In this document: positions 1 through 5,318 of the stretch, one piece after another | Layout of the letters: each line of letters begins with the position of its first letter | Position numbering within the stretch: position 1 is the stretch's first letter | Source: Candidatus Poribacteria bacterium | GTDB taxonomy: Bacteria; Poribacteria; WGA-4E; WGA-3G | NCBI GenBank assembly: GCA_009845505.1 | Contig: VXZL01000317.1 | Location: 1-13,311, forward strand | Length of the DNA stretch: 13,311 nt | Direction of reading: 5' to 3' | The notes under the pieces: model-generated | Seen by the model: the letters and a program-made list of their open reading frames with translations, nothing else | Database searches by the model: none | What the model was told of the DNA's origin: nothing | Program-made: the position numbers and the translations under genes

Positions 1-49
1 CATCCGAGTAGTCCGAATTGTCAACGGGTACGTAGATTTTTTTTATCAT
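1..49 (-). CDS. Universal stress protein-like, N-terminal fragment (cut by window edge)
   Basis: Only the first 16 codons lie in the window, reading MIKKIYVPVDNSDYSD on the minus strand. This resembles the first beta-strand and ATP-binding Asp of UspA-family proteins, whose typical start is like M-K-K-I-L-V-P-V-D-G-S. The ATG at 47-49 is preferred over one 12 nt upstream (59-61) because a GAGG-type ribosome site lies just before it. The gene follows the last small membrane gene of the cluster by 37 bp and is likely read from the same transcript. With so few residues the family call is tentative, and the rest of the protein may carry other domains. Confidence 0.55.
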   Translation of the reverse strand, partial: MIKKIYVPVDNSDYSD

Positions 50-86
50 GTTTTTCCTCATTTTTTATTTTTTAGAAGAAAGGAAC

Positions 87-356
87 TCAATCTGCCTCGC
101 TCTGTTCACGCGGTCTGTAGCGGGTCCCCAGAAAACCACCAAGTATATGAGCAATCAGTGTTGCGGGCCATAAATAAACCATTGCCGTCTGCCACTCCCA
201 ATCGAGGACAAAACGGCGGGCGACGATGTTAATGACGATCGGAATGTAAAGACACCGACTCCAAGGACGGCTTAATCTCTTAAAACGGACGCGAAAAAAT
301 CCGAACGGAAAGTGAACAAGAAAAGCGGCAACAGAGATTAAGAGGTTCACATCCAT
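87..356 (-). CDS. Small hydrophobic membrane protein of unknown function
   Basis: Not recognised. The 89-residue product has about three hydrophobic segments (roughly residues 3-21, 36-50 and 57-76) and a charged C-terminus (RYRPREQSEAD). A basic stretch (RVRFKRLSR, about 22-30) between the first two segments suggests that loop is cytoplasmic. The start is the ATG at 354-356, which overlaps the SCO stop codon by one base (TGATG), a classic translational coupling arrangement; a GTG one codon earlier is possible. The tight coupling suggests a role in oxidase assembly or as an accessory membrane subunit, but no metal-binding or catalytic motif is visible. It may be a lineage-specific helper; that is inference from context only. 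Confidence 0.75.
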   Translation of the reverse strand: MDVNLLISVAAFLVHFPFGFFRVRFKRLSRPWSRCLYIPIVINIVARRFVLDWEWQTAMVYLWPATLIAHILGGFLGTRYRPREQSEAD

Positions 357-997
357 CACTTCTGTAGGAGTGTTTTAATGTCGCGCCGGAGGCGTAACAT
401 CGCCGGTTTACTCCGACTGTCATAGTGATCATAGATCTGCCCGTCCGATGCTACAAGAACAAACCGTGTACTATGAAGGATTTCACTTCCTTTGTGTCCG
501 GCGGCTAAACTAAAACCGTCTTTCGCTAATTCGTAAATACCTTCCTTCTCGCCAGTGAGAAAGTGCCAGCGTCTGTCATCCGCACCGTATTCTTTCGCAT
601 AGCGAGAGAGAACTTCTGAGGTATCCCGTTCAGGATCGACGGAGAAGGAAACGAAATAGACCGGGTCTGCGACGAATTCGGATTGGAGGCGCGCCATTTC
701 CGAGGTCATTGCGGGGCAAATCGTTGGACAGTTAGTGAAGATAAAGTCTGCCATCCAAATTTTGCCCACCATATCCGATAACGCTAACGGCTTTCCCTGC
801 TGATTGGTTAAACTAAAGTCAGGAACACTGACAGCAGTCTCTTTCGCTACCGTCGTCGTCTCCGGTTTGGTGTCATAGGCTGACCACAGAGTGGCACCTG
901 CAATACCGAGAATGATAACACCCAACGCTACCCATATTAAGGTGCTTTTGTCGAGTCGGCGTTCAATTCTACTGGCATTACCGGTTTGTGTTTCCAT
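356..997 (-). CDS. SCO1/SenC-family copper chaperone for cytochrome oxidase
   Basis: A 213-residue membrane-anchored thioredoxin-fold protein. It has a short cytoplasmic N-terminus, one transmembrane helix at about residues 19-40, then the SCO domain. The copper site is complete: C90 and C94 in the motif CPTIC and a distal H175 in LHSTRFVLV, with the family's VDPERD segment at about 120-125. SCO proteins deliver copper to, or reduce the cysteines of, the CuA site of subunit II on the outer face of the membrane. The ATG at 995-997 lies 21 bp after the subunit IV stop, without an obvious strong Shine-Dalgarno site. Its stop overlaps the next gene by one base. Its place downstream of the oxidase genes fits a dedicated assembly role. 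Confidence 0.95.
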   Translation of the reverse strand: METQTGNASRIERRLDKSTLIWVALGVIILGIAGATLWSAYDTKPETTTVAKETAVSVPDFSLTNQQGKPLALSDMVGKIWMADFIFTNCPTICPAMTSEMARLQSEFVADPVYFVSFSVDPERDTSEVLSRYAKEYGADDRRWHFLTGEKEGIYELAKDGFSLAAGHKGSEILHSTRFVLVASDGQIYDHYDSRSKPAMLRLRRDIKTLLQK

Positions 998-1018
998 ATT
1001 CGGAGCCCAACCAGTCTG

Positions 1019-1354
1019 TTAGTGCGCTGATGTATCAACGACTTCTGTGGGTATTTCTATTCCGTCGAGCCTGTCCCCTGCGGTAAGGTCAGGCATCAGC
1101 ATGATGACAAGAAAAACGCAAATAAGGAACGGCGTTATCACGATAGCTGCCAAAGTTTTCCGCTCAAACTTCAGATGCATGAAATAGATAGCGACCAAAG
1201 CGGCTTTAGAACTCGCCAACCCGATGAGCAGAATAGCCTTCAGCACAATCGAGTATTCCGGTATCGCCACAGCCACCTCAATAATGGTGAGTGCAAGAAG
1301 CCACCAGAAAATTTTAAAGTATTTTGGATGCTCTTTGTGTCCATTCTGTGCCAT
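1019..1354 (-). CDS. Cytochrome c oxidase subunit IV (prokaryotic COX4/CyoD-like)
   Basis: A 111-residue protein with three transmembrane helices (about 14-32, 36-58 and 68-88) and the family hallmark SSKAALVAIYFMHLKFE in helix 2. Subunit IV of bacterial heme-copper oxidases is a small structural subunit that stabilises the complex. The open frame reaches further upstream, but the ATG at 1352-1354 is chosen because a GAGGAGG ribosome site sits 7 nt before it and because the extra 24 residues would overlap the 3' end of subunit III and do not look like the family. It follows the second subunit III gene by 14 bp, so the two are surely co-transcribed. Confidence 0.93.
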   Translation of the reverse strand: MAQNGHKEHPKYFKIFWWLLALTIIEVAVAIPEYSIVLKAILLIGLASSKAALVAIYFMHLKFERKTLAAIVITPFLICVFLVIMLMPDLTAGDRLDGIEIPTEVVDTSAH

Positions 1355-1361
1355 TTTTATT

Positions 1362-1368
1362 CCTCCTC
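1362..1368 (-). promoter_or_regulatory. Strong Shine-Dalgarno site fixing the subunit IV start
   Basis: GAGGAGG on the minus strand, 7 nt before the ATG at 1352-1354, in the gap just after the stop codon of the second subunit III gene. It decides between this start and the longer open frame that begins inside the upstream gene. Confidence 0.8.
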
Positions 1369-2019
1369 TTACAATAGATAGATGAAGGTGAAGACCATAA
1401 TCCAGATAAGATCGACGAAGTGCCAATAAAGCCCGACAATTTCCACTTCATGGTTAAACTCAGCCGTATACCGACCTGACCACCCATTTCTCAATATAAC
1501 GATCAGATAAATGACCCCGCCTGTTACGTGCAATCCGTGGAATCCCGTGATGGCGTAGAAAGTTGGACCAAACAGCGTTGAGCCGCTAATCGCTGCACCT
1601 GACAACCCGTGGTCAGGAATACCGGTAAGCGTCAACCCATGGTGAATCAGATGGTACCATTCATAAGCCTGTAGTCCGAGAAAGATGAATCCACCTAAAA
1701 TTGTCAACCCCAGAAAATCGCACATCCTTCCAACATTGCCGTTCTGAATAGACTCCAATGCCTTCACCATAGTGACACTGCTGCATATCAGCAGGAATGT
1801 CATAAACGCGGTCAGGTTAATGCCGAGGATCTCGTCGGGTGGGACCCAACCGACGATACCGGCACCTGCCCGAACCGCCGCATAAGCCGCCAGCAAGGCA
1901 CCAAAGGACATGGTATCCCCGACGAGGAAGACCCACATGCCGAGTTTGCCAAGACTGTCCGGCGTAAGCGAAGGTTCGTATACGTCTTCAGTGTGATCTA
2001 AAGTGGTAGCGTGTTCCAC
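1369..2019 (-). CDS. Cytochrome c oxidase subunit III, copy B
   Basis: A 216-residue COX3-family integral membrane protein with about five to six hydrophobic helices. Family signatures are the helix with the conserved acidic residue (LGLQAYEWYHLIHHGLTL), then FGPTFYAITGFHGLHVTGG, and the C-terminal VEIVGLYWHFVDLIWI. Subunit III binds lipid and supports proton uptake and stability of subunit I. The start is a GTG at 2017-2019 with AAAGGAG about nine bases upstream; a heptamer repeat element lies immediately before that ribosome site. It is one of two subunit III genes here. This copy is the more canonical of the two and sits directly before subunit IV. Confidence 0.95.
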   Translation of the reverse strand: MEHATTLDHTEDVYEPSLTPDSLGKLGMWVFLVGDTMSFGALLAAYAAVRAGAGIVGWVPPDEILGINLTAFMTFLLICSSVTMVKALESIQNGNVGRMCDFLGLTILGGFIFLGLQAYEWYHLIHHGLTLTGIPDHGLSGAAISGSTLFGPTFYAITGFHGLHVTGGVIYLIVILRNGWSGRYTAEFNHEVEIVGLYWHFVDLIWIMVFTFIYLL

Positions 2020-2045
2020 TATATTTAACTCCTTTATTCATTATT

Positions 2046-2146
2046 AGTTGTCAGTTGTCGGTTGTTAGTTGTTAGTTAAGGAGATTTCTGATGCGTAGCA
2101 TACTTTTCTTTAACCCACTACCGATGACCGATAACTTATAACCATT
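2046..2146. repeat. Heptamer-flanked repeat element running into the CxxC gene
   Basis: Four tandem 7-bp units start at 2046 (AGTTGTC, AGTTGTC, GGTTGTT, AGTTGTT) and four degenerate ones run from 2117 to 2144 (ACTACCG, ATGACCG, ATAACTT, ATAACCA). The core between them holds a small palindrome, ATGC-GTA-GCAT, at 2091-2101. The left end occupies the leader of subunit III copy B; the rest lies inside the end of the small CxxC gene and appears to encode its tail and stop codon. The element at 10589-10663 has the same orientation and similar left-end units. The outer boundaries are approximate. Confidence 0.7.
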
Positions 2147-2341
2147 CCAATGTAAGAAAATCGTGCCGCCGACGAGCCCGAAAACCGTAAACGGCATCGC
2201 CATCATGAAAAGAATGCTCCAATTAAAACCTTTATTAATAGGATCGTCAAGATTTTTACAGCCCGGACATGCCTCAAGATATGTCGGGACTATGAGCATG
2301 ACGAGTATCAAGATGGAAGTCCATAGAAAAAACCTTTTCAT
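2072..2341 (-). CDS. Small membrane protein with a periplasmic CPGC motif, cox-cluster associated
   Basis: An 89-residue protein. An N-terminal hydrophobic helix or signal sequence (about 4-20) is followed directly by EACPGCKN, with C25 and C28 forming a CxxC pair on the outer face, and then a second helix (about 41-63, from the segment GFNWSILFMMAMPFTVFGLV). I recall similar small proteins starting with an ACPxCK motif near oxidase genes in other uncultivated or planctomycete-like bacteria, without known function. The CxxC could bind copper or exchange thiols with SCO or CuA; that is inference. The ATG at 2339-2341 has AAAGGA nine bases upstream and replaces a longer frame overlapping subunit III copy A. 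Residues from about 66 to 89 derive from a repeat element, so the native C-terminus probably lay near residue 66. Confidence 0.8.
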   Translation of the reverse strand: MKRFFLWTSILILVMLIVPTYLEACPGCKNLDDPINKGFNWSILFMMAMPFTVFGLVGGTIFLHWNGYKLSVIGSGLKKSMLRIRNLLN

Positions 2342-2350
2342 TTTTAGTCT

Positions 2351-2356
2351 TCCTTT
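2351..2356 (-). promoter_or_regulatory. Shine-Dalgarno site fixing the CxxC-protein start
   Basis: AAAGGA on the minus strand, nine bases before the ATG at 2339-2341. It favours the 89-residue product over the longer frame that would begin inside the preceding subunit III gene. Confidence 0.7.
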
Positions 2357-2364
2357 CACGACCT

Positions 2365-2955
2365 CTATAAGAGATATACTAACACGTAAAGAATCGGCCA
2401 GAGCGCGACAACAAAAATCCAATAGATGGTGCAGGTATCAACGCCGACGTAACGTTCGGCAGAGAAACGCCCTGCGACCGCCATACCGTAAACGACCAGT
2501 AGCCATATAACAGCCGTTAGCACATGAAGTGCATGGCATCCAATGAGTACATAAAAAATACCGCCGTATACACCCGATTGGAGCGTAAGCCCATTCCGAA
2601 TGAGTTGCACCCATTCACTGCCCTGTACACCGAGAAATAGGACTCCCAACACACCTGTGATGAGAAGCCAACGCCGAAGCTGCTTCACCTGATCCCGCTG
2701 AATCGCACGATGCGCTTGGAACATTGTGTAAGCACTCAATAGCAGCAATGCAGTATTGATGCCGGTTATGACGCGTGGGAGCTCAATCCCGATATGCGAC
2801 GGCGGGGGCCAGGTAACATTTCCGACCCGAAACACGAGAAATGCCCCGATGAGTCCCGAGAACAACATCGTCTCTGCACCGAGTAGGACTAAAACGGCTA
2901 ATCGTGCGTTGCTTAGGGGTGGATGTTCACGAACTTCAACGTTATTCTGCGCCAT
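2365..2955 (-). CDS. Cytochrome c oxidase subunit III, copy A
   Basis: A roughly 196-residue COX3/CyoC-family membrane protein with five predicted helices. Signatures are the first helix with LLGAETMLFSGLIGAFLVF, the acidic-residue helix GVQGSEWVQLIRNGLTL, the segment FYVLIGCHALHVLTAVIW and a C-terminal YWIFVVALWPILYVLVYLL. Sequence and length differ clearly from copy B, so this is an old paralogue, not a recent duplicate. The ATG at 2953-2955 gives an N-terminus MAQNNVEV, similar to MAQNGHKE of subunit IV; a GTG two codons upstream (2959-2961) with AAGAG eight bases before it is an alternative. Either start overlaps the 3' end of the preceding 84-residue gene, implying translational coupling. 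Confidence 0.93.
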   Translation of the reverse strand: MAQNNVEVREHPPLSNARLAVLVLLGAETMLFSGLIGAFLVFRVGNVTWPPPSHIGIELPRVITGINTALLLLSAYTMFQAHRAIQRDQVKQLRRWLLITGVLGVLFLGVQGSEWVQLIRNGLTLQSGVYGGIFYVLIGCHALHVLTAVIWLLVVYGMAVAGRFSAERYVGVDTCTIYWIFVVALWPILYVLVYLL

Positions 2956-3196
2956 TTTCACGTACCCGTCTCTTTACAATCCGAAGGACAATTTCAATGA
3001 CCGCCACGAGAACAAGAAACGCCCCAATGATCCCCAGAACTGGCGTTTTAATGCTTTCCATCGCGCCTTCAACAGTAGGCGGTACTTTGCTACCCGTAAT
3101 CATTACCCGCGTTGCGATGATAAATAGCGCAACAAATAGCAGAGATAAAATAATACCAAGGCGACGATTTCGTTTGCGATGCTCTGGCGCGTTCAT
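2942..3196 (-). CDS. Small two-helix membrane protein of unknown function
   Basis: Not recognised. The 84-residue product has a basic N-terminus (EHRKRNRR) followed by two hydrophobic helices (about 13-33 and 52-72) and a basic C-terminal end (IVKRRVRENGAE). By the positive-inside rule both termini are cytoplasmic with a short external loop. No cysteine or histidine pair suggests cofactor binding. It begins 13 bp after the ctaB stop and its last codons overlap the start of subunit III copy A, so it is locked into the operon. A role as a small structural or assembly subunit of the oxidase is plausible but rests only on context. Confidence 0.75.
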   Translation of the reverse strand: MNAPEHRKRNRRLGIILSLLFVALFIIATRVMITGSKVPPTVEGAMESIKTPVLGIIGAFLVLVAVIEIVLRIVKRRVRENGAE

Positions 3197-3209
3197 TTTA
3201 TGTCAATTC

Positions 3210-4133
3210 CTAAATTTTATCCAATGCCATCGTGATAAATACCACCGGCAGATAGAGCAGTGAGGCGTACAACACATAACGTGCGGCTTTCACCGAGCGT
3301 GTACGCGACAAATAGATACCAACTCCCAGAAACGCCAATCCAGATACCAGTGCCGTAAAGAAATAGATGCTACCAGCAACACCGTACGACGTCGGTAATA
3401 AACCTATGCCGAGGAGTGCGACGCAATTCACCACAATTTGACGACACGTACTCGCGCCATCGGGATGAATGACCGGTAATAGACGGAATCCGGCTTTTGC
3501 GTAATCCTCACGATAGATATAAGCGATTGCGAGCGAGTGTGGTAGTTGCCACAAAAAGAGTATCGTAAAGAGCACCCACGCTTCACCTGTCAACGAACCA
3601 CGTGCCGCGACCCAACCGACCACAGGCGGAAGCGCGCCCGGCACTGCACCAATGAGCGTACACAACGAGGTCTTCCGTTTAAGCGGCGTATAGAGAAACA
3701 GGTAACTCACAACTATCAGCGAGATAACAAAGCCGCTCAGGACGTTGACAATAAACATCAGATAAAGCATCCCGCTACCCGTAAAAACAGCCCCAATAAG
3801 CAGTGCTGTCAACGGACCCATCCTACCATCAGGGATTGGTCTTTCCTGTGTCCGTTCCATCAGTGCGTCCGCATCGCGTTCAAGGTATTGGTTAAGCCCT
3901 AAGACCCCCGCTGCTGTTAATCCTGCACCGATCAGCGTATGCAAGCACCGCAGCCACTCGAAAGTCCGTGCACCGAGATAGAAACCTGCAGCGGTGGTAA
4001 TGAGTATCATCACGACCAGTCGCGGTTTGCTGAGTTCAATCACATCGGCGATGCGCTGCACAAAAGTTGCATGCTTGGACGATGGATTTGCTGTATTACT
4101 ACTCTCTGGTAATGTCGCTGTTGTTGAACGCAT
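3210..4133 (-). CDS. ctaB: Protoheme IX farnesyltransferase (heme O synthase)
   Basis: A 307-residue UbiA-superfamily polytopic membrane enzyme that adds a farnesyl group from farnesyl diphosphate to heme B, giving heme O. The first prenyl-diphosphate/Mg motif is present as LNQYLERDADALMERTQERP (N81, E85 and D89). It is followed by the cytoplasmic loop YTPLKRKT, the segment GAVPGALPPVVGWVAARG and the second conserved region WQLPHSLAIAYIYREDYAKAG. About nine hydrophobic helices are visible and the length is typical. The ATG at 4131-4133 has no clear Shine-Dalgarno site; the first 25 or so residues form a polar, poorly conserved extension before ELSKPRL. It lies 139 bp after ctaA, the longest spacer in the window, which holds palindromic repeats. 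Confidence 0.96.
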   Translation of the reverse strand: MRSTTATLPESSNTANPSSKHATFVQRIADVIELSKPRLVVMILITTAAGFYLGARTFEWLRCLHTLIGAGLTAAGVLGLNQYLERDADALMERTQERPIPDGRMGPLTALLIGAVFTGSGMLYLMFIVNVLSGFVISLIVVSYLFLYTPLKRKTSLCTLIGAVPGALPPVVGWVAARGSLTGEAWVLFTILFLWQLPHSLAIAYIYREDYAKAGFRLLPVIHPDGASTCRQIVVNCVALLGIGLLPTSYGVAGSIYFFTALVSGLAFLGVGIYLSRTRSVKAARYVLYASLLYLPVVFITMALDKI

Positions 4134-4201
4134 GTTTTAAACTATTAAATCTGGTCACTATTAGGGCTATTCAGTTTCCCATATTTCAAATTCATTGGTT
4201 C

Positions 4202-4261
4202 GTAGTGGGGCAATTGATTGCCCCTTGTATGCCCTTCAGAACGTGCGATGAATCGCACTAC
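4202..4261. repeat. Nested palindromic repeat in the ctaA-ctaB spacer
   Basis: Two near-perfect hairpins lie side by side: GGGGCAAT/ATTGCCCC (4207-4224, 2-nt loop) and GTGCGAT/ATCGCAC (4243-4258, 2-nt loop). Both are enclosed by an outer pair GTAGTG (4202-4207) and CACTAC (4256-4261), which can only form in alternative pairing because it shares bases with the inner arms. No U-run follows on either strand, so it does not look like a standard terminator. It resembles a REP-type interspersed palindrome, which in an operon can also change the stability of the flanking messages. Confidence 0.6.
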
Positions 4262-4272
4262 TACAAACAGAC

Positions 4273-5208
4273 TTACTCTGTAAGCAGTGCATTACTCGCG
4301 GGTGCCCTGACAGCTACTGAGGCCTCGGTGAATCTGTAAATCTTCAGGGTCAAGACAAAACTACTCACTAACATAAGGGCACCGACTGCGACGTGCGCGG
4401 TCGTGATTGTCACCGTGAGCCCAGTTGCGAACGTTTCTCCCAAAGCCGTAAGTTTCGCGAAGAACGCCCCAGTGCCGAGCATCAACTGGACCGCCAGCAG
4501 TCCGAGTAGTCCGAATACCATTGATGCAGCACTCTTCTGTGTCTCATCATTTGTGCCAAGGATACGCCTCGCCAACAAGAAGATATGTAGTGTGACCAAG
4601 AAGGCAAAAAGTAGATGCATATCAAGTCTGCTTCCGGTATGTCGTAAAACCGCTCCAAAGATGAGTTGCACATAGATGAGGCATGTCGTAATCAGGCTTA
4701 ACCGTCTCAATTTCTGTGCTGCAACGATTAGGGCTGCAGGCTTCTCTTGCCACCAGTCGCGAGAAGTGAACCACGCAATCCCACAGAGGAGCGCGAAAAA
4801 CGCTTGTGCGAGACAGGCGTGTACGATTGCGAAGTTGCGATTAATCTGCGTGACTCGAAGTCCACCGAGAACGCCTTGTACAACGACGGCGATGAGTGCA
4901 ATGAGTCCGAGCCATTTCAGCCACTTACGGGAATCTCTTGCCAATATGAAGACTAACAACCCAACAGTTAATATCCCAACGAGGGATCCCATGAGGCGAT
5001 GGCTATGTTCATACAGAATGCCGCCTACCATTTCCGACAACGGATAGAGGAACATATTGTACCCGAAGGTTGTTGGCCAATCGGGTACAGCCAATCCAGA
5101 GTCGGTGCTTGTAACGATCCCGCCGATAACAATCAGTAAGAACGTCGCGCCTGCGGTGAGGCGTGCCAATCTGTGTAGCCACGGACTATAGCTCACGTGT
5201 TGCTCCAT
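4273..5208 (-). CDS. ctaA: Heme A synthase, Cys-less type
   Basis: A 311-residue COX15/CtaA-family membrane enzyme that oxidises heme O to heme A. Eight helices are visible with the family's His ligands: E67 and H70 in YEHSHRLMGS, H130 in AIVHACLAQ, H198 in LDMHLLFAF and H272 in TTAHVAVGAL, plus the conserved GAVLRHTGS. The first external loop reads SGLAVPDWPTTFG and lacks the cysteine pair of Bacillus-type enzymes. The start is set at the ATG 5206-5208, giving MEQHVSYSPWLHRLARLTAG. A longer frame of 25 more codons exists, but that extension is encoded by a tandem-repeat spacer and has no family resemblance. It follows subunit I by about 110 bp and precedes ctaB. Confidence 0.95.
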   Translation of the reverse strand: MEQHVSYSPWLHRLARLTAGATFLLIVIGGIVTSTDSGLAVPDWPTTFGYNMFLYPLSEMVGGILYEHSHRLMGSLVGILTVGLLVFILARDSRKWLKWLGLIALIAVVVQGVLGGLRVTQINRNFAIVHACLAQAFFALLCGIAWFTSRDWWQEKPAALIVAAQKLRRLSLITTCLIYVQLIFGAVLRHTGSRLDMHLLFAFLVTLHIFLLARRILGTNDETQKSAASMVFGLLGLLAVQLMLGTGAFFAKLTALGETFATGLTVTITTAHVAVGALMLVSSFVLTLKIYRFTEASVAVRAPASNALLTE

Positions 5209-5256
5209 GCCATATTCCCAGAAAACAAAAAATGGAAGATTCTTGGTTGGAAGGTC

Positions 5257-5304
5257 GGAAGAATGGGAGGTTGGTATGCCCATTCTTCCATTCTTCCATT
5301 CTTC
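5257..5304. repeat. 8-bp tandem repeat with 11-bp inverted arms in the subunit I-ctaA spacer
   Basis: Three exact tandem copies of CATTCTTC occupy 5281-5304. The first copy also forms the right arm of a perfect inverted repeat, GGAAGAATGGG (5257-5267) and CCCATTCTTCC (5279-5289), with an 11-nt loop. The repeat lies just after the subunit I stop codon and creates an apparent N-terminal extension of ctaA. No U-run follows the hairpin in the direction of transcription, so termination is doubtful; transcript stabilisation or a neutral interspersed repeat are alternatives. Confidence 0.75.
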
Positions 5305-5318
5305 CTTGATATCTTCTC

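Noticed and set aside
3..4516. A 16-bp exact match (TCCGAGTAGTCCGAAT) at 3-18 and 4501-4516
   Set aside because: Both copies lie in coding sequence, in different reading frames of different families (stress-protein-like start and ctaA), with no wider similarity; probably chance.
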